From Parvibaculum sp041688015 (GTDB lineage Bacteria > Pseudomonadota > Alphaproteobacteria > Parvibaculales > Parvibaculaceae), in assembly GCA_041688015.1 (NCBI GenBank), contig JBDNIY010000001.1, positions 372,001-436,000 on the forward strand: DNA of 64,000 nucleotides, in the 5' to 3' direction. The notes under the pieces are model-generated. The model was given only the letters and a program-made list of their open reading frames with translations, did not search any database and was not told where the DNA came from. The translations under genes were made by a program, and so were the position numbers. Of the stretch, positions 34,295 through 43,279 are shown piece by piece (within the stretch, counting starts at the first letter, position 1; each line of letters begins with the position of its first letter).

Positions 34295-36640
34295 ATGATG
34301 CGACTGGCCGGATTTTTGACCAGAATTTCGTGCGTGCGCGGCAAGGCCGCAACGCTACTTGCGGCCCTTATGCTGGCAGGACAGGTGGCCGCGGCCACTT
34401 TGGTGCTTGGCGCAGCCTCCGCACAAGCTGCCGATCAGGGCCCGACCATCACCAGCATCGTGGTCGAGGGCAACCAGCGCATTGAGCGCGATACCGTTTT
34501 GTCATATATGACCTTGCGTCAGGGTAGCCCGTATTCAGCCGAACAGGCTGACTTATCGCTGAAAACCTTGTTTGCGACCGGGCTTTTTGCCGACATCAAC
34601 ATGCGCTTCGACGCAGGTAAACTCGTCGTGTCGGTTGTCGAAAATCCGATCATCAATCGCGTCGCCTATGAAGGCAACTCTGCAATCAAGGAAGAAGACC
34701 TCGGAAACGAAGTTCAGCTTCGCCCCCGCACCATCTATACGCGCGCCAAGGTGCAGGCCGACGTGACACGCATTGTGGAGCTCTATCGCCGTGGTGGCCG
34801 TTTTGCCGCCACCGTGGAGCCTAAAGTCATTCGCCTGCCGCAGAACCGCGTCGATCTTATTTTTGAAATCAATGAAGGTCCGAAGACAAAAATCGCCTCG
34901 ATCAGTTTCCTCGGCAACAAGGCATTCGGCGACGGCAAATTACGCGAAACCATTTCGACGGGCGAAAGTGCATGGTGGAAGTTTCTGTCATCGTCCGACA
35001 GCTACGACCCTGATCGCCTGACATATGACCGCGAATTGCTGCGCCGGTTTTACCTCGCGCGTGGCTATGCCGACTTCCGCGTTGTCTCCGCCGTAGCAGA
35101 TTTGAGCCGCGACAACAGCGCCTTCAACATCACGTTTACGGTTGAAGAAGGTGAAGTTTACAAATTCGGCAAGATCGACCTCAAGACCAATCTTGAAAAG
35201 TTGAACAAGGAAGATCTCGAGAGCATCCTCTTGACCAAGTCTGGCGAACGTTACAATGCCACTCTGATCGATAAGAGCGTTGACGGTCTGACCTACGCCG
35301 CAGGCACCCGTGGTTATGCTTTTGCGCAGGTTCGCCCACGTGCCAAGCGTGATCGTGAAAAACATGTCATCGACATCAGCTATGTGATCACAGAAGGCCC
35401 GCGGGTCTATGTGGAGCGAATCAACATTTCCGGCAACTCCCGCACGCTTGATCGCGTGATCCGCCGTCAGATGAAATTGGTTGAAGGCGATGCTTTCAAC
35501 AAGGTATTGCTCGATAAATCCGAAAAGAACATTCGCGGCCTGCAATATTTCAGCAAGGTCGATGTATCGCAGGATCCCGGATCTGCCAAGGATCGCACGA
35601 TCATCAATGTCGCTGTGCAGGAGCAATCAACCGGTTCGCTTTCGCTGAGCTTCGGTTTCTCGTCGGTCGATAGCGCCATCCTCGGCGTTTCGCTCAGCGA
35701 ACGGAACTTCCTTGGGCGTGGTTTGCAACTCGGCGCCAGCGTTTCTCTGTCTAAACGCCAACAAATAATTCAGTTCCAGTACACGGACCCGTATTTCCTC
35801 GACCGTGATCTAGTCGGTGGCATCGATATTTTCGGGACGCAGACGGACTATCAGCAACAAGCGTCATTCGACAGCCGCACCAAGGGTTTTGGTTTCCGCT
35901 TCGGGTTCCCGCTGTCTGACAACAGCCGCTTCCTCTCGCGCTATCAGTTGCGCCAGGAAGAAATTCTCAACGTCAACTCACCATCGCGTGCCATTATTGA
36001 AGCCGAAGGTCAGGAAACGCGCTCTATTCTTGGCTATGACTATTATCTCGACTTGCGCGATGATCCGATTGATCCCAAGGCAGGCTGGGACTTCTTGTTC
36101 AGTCAAGACTTTGCTGGCTTGGGCGGTACGGTGAGATATCTATCCACGTCGCTTCTCGTTCATTCTTACTATGAACTTGCGGAGGACTTCGTCTTTACAC
36201 AGCGTTTCGATCTAGGGTTGATCAAGGGTATTGGTGAAGACGTCCGCCTGAATGACCGCTACTTTAAGGGTGGCACGGACTTCCGTGGTTTCAAGTCCGG
36301 CGGCATCGGCCCGCGAGATTTAAATTCGCCCAACCAAGATGCCGTCGGCGCCGAGGCCTATGCTTTTGGCACCTCGGAAATGACTTTCCCCAATGGCATC
36401 CCCGAAGCACTTGGCATCCGTACCAGCTTCTTCATTGACTACGGATTGATCGGAAAAACGGGCGACAAGCCAGCCGATACAAATATTCAAGACAATATGG
36501 GGCTCCGCGTGTCAACGGGTCTGAGCGTGAACTGGAAGTCGCCATTTGGTCCAGTGCGTCTCGATTTTGCCAAGGTCGTCAAGGATGAACCCTATGACCA
36601 GCGCGAAGCGTTCCGTTTCAGTGCGGGCACAACGTTCTAG
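34295..36640 (+). CDS. bamA: Outer membrane protein assembly factor BamA
   Basis: This 781-residue protein is the core of the BAM complex, which inserts beta-barrels into the outer membrane. A long signal peptide ends after ASAQA (about residue 45). Five POTRA domains follow (first: TSIVVEGNQRIERDTVLSYM), then a 16-strand barrel ending in the C-terminal aromatic, FSAGTTF. ATG 34295 gives the signal peptide; the frame is open back into rseP. It sits between rseP and skp, as in most Proteobacteria. Confidence 0.95.
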   Translation: MMRLAGFLTRISCVRGKAATLLAALMLAGQVAAATLVLGAASAQAADQGPTITSIVVEGNQRIERDTVLSYMTLRQGSPYSAEQADLSLKTLFATGLFADINMRFDAGKLVVSVVENPIINRVAYEGNSAIKEEDLGNEVQLRPRTIYTRAKVQADVTRIVELYRRGGRFAATVEPKVIRLPQNRVDLIFEINEGPKTKIASISFLGNKAFGDGKLRETISTGESAWWKFLSSSDSYDPDRLTYDRELLRRFYLARGYADFRVVSAVADLSRDNSAFNITFTVEEGEVYKFGKIDLKTNLEKLNKEDLESILLTKSGERYNATLIDKSVDGLTYAAGTRGYAFAQVRPRAKRDREKHVIDISYVITEGPRVYVERINISGNSRTLDRVIRRQMKLVEGDAFNKVLLDKSEKNIRGLQYFSKVDVSQDPGSAKDRTIINVAVQEQSTGSLSLSFGFSSVDSAILGVSLSERNFLGRGLQLGASVSLSKRQQIIQFQYTDPYFLDRDLVGGIDIFGTQTDYQQQASFDSRTKGFGFRFGFPLSDNSRFLSRYQLRQEEILNVNSPSRAIIEAEGQETRSILGYDYYLDLRDDPIDPKAGWDFLFSQDFAGLGGTVRYLSTSLLVHSYYELAEDFVFTQRFDLGLIKGIGEDVRLNDRYFKGGTDFRGFKSGGIGPRDLNSPNQDAVGAEAYAFGTSEMTFPNGIPEALGIRTSFFIDYGLIGKTGDKPADTNIQDNMGLRVSTGLSVNWKSPFGPVRLDFAKVVKDEPYDQREAFRFSAGTTF

Positions 36641-36697
36641 TCGTTATCTACGTGAAGTCGTCAAACAGTTGAAAAGAGTAAAAGGGAATTCGCTACT

Positions 36698-37282
36698 ATG
36701 AAGTTGCATCGTATTGCCGCGCGCGCGCTGTCTGGGCTCGCACTGGTTTCATTCGTTTCAGTGGCCTCGCTTTCTGCGGCCGCCGCAGCAAGCACACCTG
36801 CTGTCATTTTGATCGTCAACTCCGATCAACTCTTTGCCCAGTCGAAGGTTGGTCAAAATGTGCGTGAGCAGATTCAGACCCTGAGCAAGAAGTTGCAAAG
36901 CGACAGCCTCAAGGCCGAGAACAATCTGAAGGCAGAAGCTAAAAAGCTGGGTGAGCAGCGGGCCCTTCTGAAGGAAGCAGACTTCGCCAAAAAAGTTCAA
37001 GCTTTCCAGAAGAAAGAACAGGATACGCAGAAGGACCTGCAAGAAAGAGGTCAGGCCCTCCAGCTTGGTGCCAATGTGGCGCGCAACAAGGTCGAGGAAG
37101 CCATCCGCCCGATTTTTGCCGATGTGCTGAAAGCGCATAACGCGAACATCCTGCTTGACCAATCAACCGTGCTCGCCGGTGGCGTTGATCTCGATGTCAC
37201 CGCCGAGATCGTCAAGGCACTGGACGCCAAGTTGACGGCTGTCAAAGTGACGCCGACGACGCCTGCCAATTTAAAGAAATAA
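36698..37282 (+). CDS. skp: OmpH/Skp-family periplasmic chaperone
   Basis: This 194-residue protein has a signal peptide (cleavage near AAAAS, about residue 31) and a long charged alpha-helical stretch (about residues 50-130) rich in Lys, Glu, Gln and Ala, which would form the tentacle-like coiled coils of Skp. The N-terminal strand ILIVNSDQLFAQSKVGQN is the family pattern. It lies 57 bases after bamA and 45 before lpxD, the conserved order. Skp shields unfolded outer-membrane proteins in the periplasm. Confidence 0.88.
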   Translation: MKLHRIAARALSGLALVSFVSVASLSAAAAASTPAVILIVNSDQLFAQSKVGQNVREQIQTLSKKLQSDSLKAENNLKAEAKKLGEQRALLKEADFAKKVQAFQKKEQDTQKDLQERGQALQLGANVARNKVEEAIRPIFADVLKAHNANILLDQSTVLAGGVDLDVTAEIVKALDAKLTAVKVTPTTPANLKK

Positions 37283-37327
37283 AGGGAGAGCGGGCAGGTT
37301 TGCCTGCTCTGCTGCGTAAATACAGCA

Positions 37328-38383
37328 ATGGCTGATCCACGCTTCTTCTCGAATACCGGCCCTCACGCGCTGGGCGACATTGCCCAGCGCGTTGGGGCCG
37401 AGCTTGCGCAAGGCGCCGATGCAGCGCATCTGGTCCATGATATTGCGGCGCTCGACCGGGCGGGGCCGGACCAGTTGAGCTTCCTCGACAATCCCAAATA
37501 TGTTGCCACTTTCGAGACCACATCGGCTGGCGCTTGCCTTGTCCATGCGCGCTACGTTGATCGTGCCCCCAAGGGCACGGCATTACTTGTCTGCAAGGAC
37601 CCCTATCGGTCCTATGCACTGGCCAGTCAGATTTTTTATCCCCAAGAGGCGCGTGGTGCATCTACCTATGAAGCATCCGGCGGCATCCACTCCCATGCGT
37701 GCGTCCATCCCAGCGTCAAATTAGGCAAGGATGTCACCATTGAACCTGGCGCCGTGCTCGGCGAGAATGTCGAATTGGGCGAGGGCACCATCATCAGTGC
37801 CAATGTCTCGATTGGCCGGGGCTGCACCATTGGCCGCCACTGTTTCATCGCGCCCAATGTGGCGATCAGCCATGCCCATATCGGCGACCGGGTCATCCTG
37901 CATCCCGGCGTCTGTATCGGTCAGGACGGGTTCGGGTTTGCCATGGGCCTGCCGCGCCACGAAAAAGTACCCCAACTTGGCCGCGTCATCATCCAAGACG
38001 ATGTCGAAATCGGTGCCAATACAACGGTTGATCGCGGCGCGGGCCCAGACACAGTGATCGGCGAGGGCACCAAGATTGATAATCTCGTCCAGATTGCGCA
38101 CAACGTCGTGATCGGTCGCCATTGTATTATCGTCTCGCAGACGGGCATTGCCGGCAGTACCGAGCTTGGTGATTTCGTCGTGCTGGCAGCCCAGATAGGT
38201 GTTGCTGGGCATTTGAAGATCAACAGCGGCGCGCAACTTGCCGCCCGCAGTGGTGTCACACATGACATTCCGCCGGGCGAACGCTATGGCGGTGCCCCGG
38301 CGCGACCTGTAAAAGAATGGGCACGGGAAATTGCAGCGCTGCGCAAACTCGGCAAGCGCCATAAACCCGAAACGAAAGACTAG
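37328..38383 (+). CDS. lpxD: UDP-3-O-(3-hydroxyacyl)glucosamine N-acyltransferase
   Basis: This 351-residue enzyme adds the second acyl chain in lipid A synthesis. An N-terminal uridine-binding domain is followed by a left-handed beta-helix of hexapeptide repeats (about residues 110-310), with the catalytic His in VQIAHNVVIG and the loop GQDGFGFA. Length is typical. It starts the lpxD-fabZ-lpxA-lpxI-lpxB cluster. Confidence 0.97.
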   Translation: MADPRFFSNTGPHALGDIAQRVGAELAQGADAAHLVHDIAALDRAGPDQLSFLDNPKYVATFETTSAGACLVHARYVDRAPKGTALLVCKDPYRSYALASQIFYPQEARGASTYEASGGIHSHACVHPSVKLGKDVTIEPGAVLGENVELGEGTIISANVSIGRGCTIGRHCFIAPNVAISHAHIGDRVILHPGVCIGQDGFGFAMGLPRHEKVPQLGRVIIQDDVEIGANTTVDRGAGPDTVIGEGTKIDNLVQIAHNVVIGRHCIIVSQTGIAGSTELGDFVVLAAQIGVAGHLKINSGAQLAARSGVTHDIPPGERYGGAPARPVKEWAREIAALRKLGKRHKPETKD

Positions 38384-38424
38384 AGCCCTTTGATATTAGT
38401 AAAACGGAACATGAGGATCAGCGC

Positions 38425-38904
38425 ATGAGCGAGACGGAAACCTCCTCAGAAAAGGTCGATGAGGCTGACATCAAGCGTGTGATGGAATTGCTGCCGCATC
38501 GCTATCCCATGCTGATGATCGACAGCATCAAGGAAATGCGCGGCACAGACAGTGCCATCGGCATCAAAAACGTGTCTTTCAACGAGCCGCATTTTCAGGG
38601 TCATTTTCCCGGCCTGCCCGTCATGCCCGGCGTCCTCATTGTTGAGGCGATGGCGCAGACGGCTGGTGCGCTCGTGCTGAACGGCTTGGGGCTGGGGGCC
38701 GAGAACAAGGTCGTCTATTTCATGTCGATCGACAAAGCCAAGTTTCGCAAACCCGTTGTGCCGGGCGACGTGGTGCATATCCATGTCTCCAAGCTGCAAA
38801 ATCGTGGACCCGTTTGGAAGTTCAACGGGTTGGCGAAGGTTGATGGAAACATCGTCGCCGAAGCTGATTTCGCCGCCATGATTGTCGACAAGGCGGACGC
38901 CTGA
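38425..38904 (+). CDS. fabZ: 3-hydroxyacyl-ACP dehydratase FabZ
   Basis: This 159-residue hot-dog fold enzyme removes water from 3-hydroxyacyl-ACP in fatty-acid elongation. The catalytic His60 is in GHFPGLPVMPGV and Glu74 in IVEAMAQTAG. The N-terminal 12 residues are an acidic extension. It overlaps lpxA by one base (TGATG). Placing FabZ beside LpxA and LpxD fits competition for the same 3-hydroxyacyl-ACP pool. Confidence 0.97.
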   Translation: MSETETSSEKVDEADIKRVMELLPHRYPMLMIDSIKEMRGTDSAIGIKNVSFNEPHFQGHFPGLPVMPGVLIVEAMAQTAGALVLNGLGLGAENKVVYFMSIDKAKFRKPVVPGDVVHIHVSKLQNRGPVWKFNGLAKVDGNIVAEADFAAMIVDKADA

Positions 38905-39692
38905 TGGCGGATGTCCATGCCACAGCCATCGTCGACCCTAAAGCGCAGCTTGGGGCGAACGTCAAAGTCGGCCCTTATTGCGTCATCGGCCCTATGGTGA
39001 CGCTCGGCGATGATTGCGAACTGTTGAGCCATGTCGTCATTAACGGCAACACCACCATCGGCCCCCGTGGCAAAATCTTTCCCTTCGCTTCGCTCGGTCA
39101 GCAGCCGCAGGATCTCAAATTCCACGGCGAAGCCAGCCGCCTCGAAATCGGCGCCGACGCGATGATCCGCGAATATGTGACCATGAACACAGGCACCGAA
39201 GGCGGCGGCATGCTGACAAAGGTCGGCGACAAATGCGTCGCCTTGTCCAGTGTCCATATCGGCCACGATTGCATTCTGGGCGATAGTGTCATCATTTCTA
39301 GCGCTACGCTGCTGGCGGGCCATTGCCACGTTGACGATCATGTCATCTTTGGTGGCGGTGCCGCGGTGCATCAGTTTGCCCGCATCGGGCGCAACGCTTT
39401 CATCGGCGGTGCCAGTGCCGTCGAGGGTGACATTATTCCGTTCGGCCTCGTCATCGGCAATCGCGCAAACCTGATGGGGCTCAATCTTATCGGTCTCAAG
39501 CGTCACGGGTTTTCGCGCGAGCGCATTTTCGCTTTGCGCGACGCCTATGCCCAGATTTTCAAATCAGAAGGCGCGCTGCGCGATCGTGTCGCTGCTGTCG
39601 GTGCAAAACATGCCGACCAGCCCGACGTCATGGAAATCGTGAAATTCATTCAGTCTGCCAGCGACCGGCCGCTCTGCCTGCCGCCGCGCTGA
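38904..39692 (+). CDS. lpxA: Acyl-ACP--UDP-N-acetylglucosamine O-acyltransferase
   Basis: This 262-residue enzyme starts lipid A synthesis by putting a 3-hydroxyacyl chain on UDP-GlcNAc. It consists of hexapeptide repeats forming a beta-helix (residues about 1-185), with the catalytic His in the VHIGHDCILGD region, followed by an alpha-helical C-terminal domain (LIGLKRHGFSRE). Length is standard. Confidence 0.97.
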   Translation: MADVHATAIVDPKAQLGANVKVGPYCVIGPMVTLGDDCELLSHVVINGNTTIGPRGKIFPFASLGQQPQDLKFHGEASRLEIGADAMIREYVTMNTGTEGGGMLTKVGDKCVALSSVHIGHDCILGDSVIISSATLLAGHCHVDDHVIFGGGAAVHQFARIGRNAFIGGASAVEGDIIPFGLVIGNRANLMGLNLIGLKRHGFSRERIFALRDAYAQIFKSEGALRDRVAAVGAKHADQPDVMEIVKFIQSASDRPLCLPPR

Positions 39693-39703
39693 ACTGACGC
39701 TTC

Positions 39704-40573
39704 ATGACCTCCGTCGCGCCTCGCCCCCGCAAACTCGGCATCGCAGCTGGCGGCGGCGTGCTGCCCATCAAACTGGCCGAGGCCGCCCGTGCGCAAGGCC
39801 GCGATGTCTTCATCGTCGGCCTCAAGGGTGCGGCTGGCCCCTCCATCGAAGCCTGGCCACATGCTTGGGTGCGCCTTGGCGCGATGGGTCGTTTTGTGCG
39901 CTTGTTCAAGCAAGCAGGCTGCGAGGACGTGGTCATCATCGGCCCAATGGACCATCCGCGCCTGCGCGACATTCTGCCAGATTTTCGCGGCCTTTTTCTG
40001 ATGCCGGATTTCATCAAGCGTCTCAAAATCGGCGATGATGCCTTGCTGCGCGGTGTCGTGGAGTTTCTCGAACGCAACGACCTGCATGTGGTGCCCGCCG
40101 AATCCATCCTAACGTCGCTGCTGGCGTCCGAAGGTCTGTTCACCAAACGTGCGCCAGATGCGGCTCATGAAGCTGATATCGACATGGGCATCCGCGCGGC
40201 GCGCGCGCTGGGTGCGCGCGATGTCGGGCAGGGGGCCGTTGTGCGTGGTGGTCAAGTGATCGCACTCGAAGATGTGAAGGGCACGGACGCCATGCTCTTT
40301 CGCGTCGCGGCCGAATACCCCGACGCGACGAGGGGCCGCGCTGGCGTTCTCGTCAAATCGTCCAAGCCCGCGCAGGATCGCCGCGTCGATCTGCCAACCG
40401 TCGGCAGCCGCACAGTGGAGCGCGCCGCCGCCGCCGGTCTTGCTGGTATCGCCATCGAGGCAGGCGGTACGATTGTCACCGATGCAGACGAGCTTGCCGC
40501 CGCCGCCGACAGGCTCGGCCTCTTCGTCCTTGGCTTTCCGCCGTCGCGTCTGGATGGTGCCACCGATGAGTGA
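39704..40573 (+). CDS. lpxI: UDP-2,3-diacylglucosamine pyrophosphatase LpxI
   Basis: This 289-residue protein is of the LpxI (DUF1009) type, which replaces LpxH in Alphaproteobacteria and hydrolyses UDP-2,3-diacylglucosamine to lipid X. Typical segments are KLGIAAGGGVLPIKLAEA at the start, the conserved EDVKGTDAMLFR, and DRRVDLPTVGSRTVERAA near the C-terminus. It lies between lpxA and lpxB and overlaps lpxB by 8 bases. Confidence 0.95.
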   Translation: MTSVAPRPRKLGIAAGGGVLPIKLAEAARAQGRDVFIVGLKGAAGPSIEAWPHAWVRLGAMGRFVRLFKQAGCEDVVIIGPMDHPRLRDILPDFRGLFLMPDFIKRLKIGDDALLRGVVEFLERNDLHVVPAESILTSLLASEGLFTKRAPDAAHEADIDMGIRAARALGARDVGQGAVVRGGQVIALEDVKGTDAMLFRVAAEYPDATRGRAGVLVKSSKPAQDRRVDLPTVGSRTVERAAAAGLAGIAIEAGGTIVTDADELAAAADRLGLFVLGFPPSRLDGATDE

Positions 40574-41735
40574 GATCGCGCGCCGCATTCCTCATGTCAT
40601 GCTGGTCGCTGGCGAACCGTCCGGCGATGCGTTGGGTGGTGAGCTGATGGAAGCTCTGCTCAGCGAAACCAGCGGCCATATCCGTATCTCCGGCGTCGGC
40701 GGGCCCAATATGATCGGCCATGGCCTTACCTCTGTTTTCCCCATGTCCGATACCTCCGTCATGGGGCCACGCGAAGTCATCCCGCGCCTGCCGCTCATTT
40801 TGCGGCGTGTGCGCGAGACGGCAGATTTCGCCATTATCCAAAAACCAGACGTGTTGGTTATCATCGACAGCCCCGACTTCACCCACCGGGTCGCCAAGCG
40901 CGTCGCCAAACGCGCGCCCGACATCAAGATCGTCAATTATGTCTCGCCCAGCGTTTGGGCTTGGCGGCGCGGTCGCGCCCGTGCTATGGCCAAATATGTC
41001 GATCGCGTGTTGGCGCTCTTGCCATTCGAGCCGGATTTCTTTCGTGCCGAAGCGCATCTCGATTGTGTCTATGTTGGCCACCCGGCGATTGAGCGTATCC
41101 CGCGTGACGGCGAGGGCGCGCGCTTCCGCACGCTGCATGGTCTCGCGCCTGACGCGCCCATTCTCCTTGTCCTGCCGGGCAGCCGCACCAATGAGGTCAA
41201 ACGTCTGGCCCGCCTGTTCGGCGAAACGGTGGCACAGCTCGCCCGCGAAACACCTGGCCTCACCATTGTCCTGCCGACCGTTCCCCATGTCCGTCATCTG
41301 GTTGAGGCGGCAGTCGCTAAATGGTCCGTCCCCGTTTTATTGGTCGAAGGTGAGGCCGACAAACGCGCCGCCTTTGCGGCCGCTACGGCAGCGCTCGCCG
41401 CGTCGGGCACGGTCGCCTTGGAGCTTGGCCTTGCCGGCGTCCCCATGGTCATCGCCTATAAGATCGACTTGATCGCTGCCTATTTCGTTTCGCGTCTCAT
41501 GCGTGTGCCCTCGGTCGTCATCGTCAACCTGATCCTCGACCGCCCTTCGGTACGCGAATTTTTGCAATTTGATGCCACCACACCAAACCTCGTGGCCGCG
41601 CTAAAACCATTGCTCAACGACACCCCGGCACGCGCCCGCGCCGTCGCTGACCTCGCTGACCTCCGCCGTATCATGGGCGTCGGTGGTCCGCGCCCCAGCC
41701 TTCTCGCCGCCCGCGCTGTGCTGGCAATGCTCTAG
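40566..41735 (+). CDS. lpxB: Lipid-A-disaccharide synthase
   Basis: This 389-residue GT19 glycosyltransferase joins lipid X with UDP-2,3-diacylglucosamine. The start MSEIARRIPHVMLVAGEPSGDALGG has the family N-terminal motif, and NYVSPSVWAWRRGRA and LPGSRTNEVKRL are diagnostic. ATG 40566 overlaps the lpxI stop by 8 bases; the longer open frame would lie inside lpxI. It is the last gene of the plus-strand envelope run. Confidence 0.96.
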   Translation: MSEIARRIPHVMLVAGEPSGDALGGELMEALLSETSGHIRISGVGGPNMIGHGLTSVFPMSDTSVMGPREVIPRLPLILRRVRETADFAIIQKPDVLVIIDSPDFTHRVAKRVAKRAPDIKIVNYVSPSVWAWRRGRARAMAKYVDRVLALLPFEPDFFRAEAHLDCVYVGHPAIERIPRDGEGARFRTLHGLAPDAPILLVLPGSRTNEVKRLARLFGETVAQLARETPGLTIVLPTVPHVRHLVEAAVAKWSVPVLLVEGEADKRAAFAAATAALAASGTVALELGLAGVPMVIAYKIDLIAAYFVSRLMRVPSVVIVNLILDRPSVREFLQFDATTPNLVAALKPLLNDTPARARAVADLADLRRIMGVGGPRPSLLAARAVLAML

Positions 41736-41756
41736 ATTTTTCGATCAAAAATCGTC

Positions 41757-41779
41757 ATGGCCCGACTTGATCGGGCCAT
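41757..41779 (+). repeat. CTTGA-loop palindromic repeat, copy 1
   Basis: ATGGCCCGA and TCGGGCCAT form a perfect 9-pair stem around the loop CTTGA, between the convergent lpxB and gltA. A separate GATTTTT/AAAAATC hairpin (41735-41753) precedes it, right at the lpxB stop. Confidence 0.85.
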
Positions 41780-41800
41780 CCATCTTTCATCCCCCTAAAC

Positions 41801-41825
41801 AAAAAAGACGCCCCACCGGGACGCC
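41801..41825 (-). terminator. Intrinsic terminator of gltA
   Basis: Read on the minus strand, GGCGTCCC-GGT-GGGGCGTC forms an eight-pair stem (two G-U pairs) at 41807-41825, followed by six T. It lies 27 bases past the gltA stop, the expected place. Confidence 0.8.
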
Positions 41826-41851
41826 TTCTTCAATCTCAATATCAAACGAAA

Positions 41852-43168
41852 TTACTTCCGCTTGTCGACCGCCACATAGTCGCGACGCGGTGCGCCGGTA
41901 TAGAGCTGACGCGGACGGCCGATGCGCTGATCGGGGTCCTGGATCATCTCGTTCCACTGCGCGACCCAGCCGACTGTGCGGGCAAGCGCGAAGAGAACCG
42001 TGAACATCGTTGTCGGAAAACCCATCGCCTTCAGCGTGATGCCCGAATAGAAATCGATATTCGGATAGAGCTTCTTTTCAATAAAATATTCGTCCGACAG
42101 CGCGATGCGTTCCAGTTCCATGGCAACGTCAAGCAGCGGATCGTCTTTGATGCCCATCACTTTGAGCACTTCATGGCAGGTCTGCTGCATCACGCGGGCG
42201 CGCGGGTCATAGTTTTTGTACACGCGATGACCAAAGCCCATCAGACGGAACGGATCGTCCTTGTCTTTTGCCTTGGCGATATATTCAGGAATGCGATCCA
42301 CTGTGCCGATCTCGGCCAACATTTCGAGCGCCGCCTCGTTGGCCCCGCCATGCGCCGGGCCCCACAGACAGGCAATGCCCGCTGCGATGCAGGCAAACGG
42401 GTTGGCACCCGACGAGCCTGCCAGACGCACCGTTGATGTCGAGGCGTTCTGTTCATGGTCAGCATGCAGAATGAAAATACGATCCATCGCGCGCGCCAGG
42501 ATCGGGTCGACCTTATATTGTTCGGCAGGCACCGAGAAGCACATGTTCAGGAAGTTTTCGGCATAGCCCAGATCGTTGCGCGGATAAACCACCGGCTGAC
42601 CGACCGAATATTTGAACGCCATCGCCGACAGCGTCGGGATCTTAGCGATCAGACGGCGGCTGGCGATCATGCGCTGCAGCGGGTCATTGATATCGGTGCT
42701 GTCATGGTAGAAGGCCGACAGCGCACCAACCATGCCACACATGATAGCCATCGGATGCGCGTCGCGGCGGAAGCCGCGCAGGAAGAACTGCATCTGTTCG
42801 TGAACCATCGTGTGGTTCGTGATTGCGCGATCAAATTCCTTGAAGTCGGACGCGTTCGGCAATTCGCCGTTCAACAGCAGATAGCAGGTCTCGAGAAAAT
42901 TACCGCGTTCTGCAATTTGTTCGATCGGGTAGCCGCGATAGAGCAGCACGCCTTCATCGCCGTCGATATAGGTGATCTTGCTTTCGCAGCTTGCCGTCGA
43001 TGTGAAGCCGGGATCATAAGTGAAATGGCTTGTCTGGCTATAGAGCTTCGAGACGTCCACAACATTTGGCCCGATTGAGCCGCCATAGACGGGCAGGTCG
43101 TAGCTCTTGCCATCGATTGCCAGCGTTGAGGTGCCTTTTACACCTCCCTTGGTTCCAACTTTCGTCAT
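41852..43168 (-). CDS. gltA: Citrate synthase
   Basis: This 438-residue enzyme condenses acetyl-CoA and oxaloacetate in the TCA cycle. The active-site segments are LHADHEQNASTSTVRL (His), GPAHGGANEAALEML (His) and MGFGHRVYKNYDPRA. Its size and the N-terminal extension fit the hexameric type II form, whose members are often inhibited by NADH. It is transcribed leftward. A TATAGT-like -10 may lie at 43238-43243, but I could not pair it with a good -35. Confidence 0.97.
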   Translation of the reverse strand: MTKVGTKGGVKGTSTLAIDGKSYDLPVYGGSIGPNVVDVSKLYSQTSHFTYDPGFTSTASCESKITYIDGDEGVLLYRGYPIEQIAERGNFLETCYLLLNGELPNASDFKEFDRAITNHTMVHEQMQFFLRGFRRDAHPMAIMCGMVGALSAFYHDSTDINDPLQRMIASRRLIAKIPTLSAMAFKYSVGQPVVYPRNDLGYAENFLNMCFSVPAEQYKVDPILARAMDRIFILHADHEQNASTSTVRLAGSSGANPFACIAAGIACLWGPAHGGANEAALEMLAEIGTVDRIPEYIAKAKDKDDPFRLMGFGHRVYKNYDPRARVMQQTCHEVLKVMGIKDDPLLDVAMELERIALSDEYFIEKKLYPNIDFYSGITLKAMGFPTTMFTVLFALARTVGWVAQWNEMIQDPDQRIGRPRQLYTGAPRRDYVAVDKRK

Positions 43169-43279
43169 GCTTGCCTACCGTCCTCTCGTCTACAGTTCGC
43201 CGTCCAATCCTGTTGTGCGGCGTCCTCATTGATTAACACTATAGTCTGCGCTCACGTCTTGAACGTGTGTCGCATGATT

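Noticed and set aside
40476..41297. A 273-codon antisense frame across lpxI and lpxB
   Set aside because: It is opposite two conserved enzymes and has no family resemblance.
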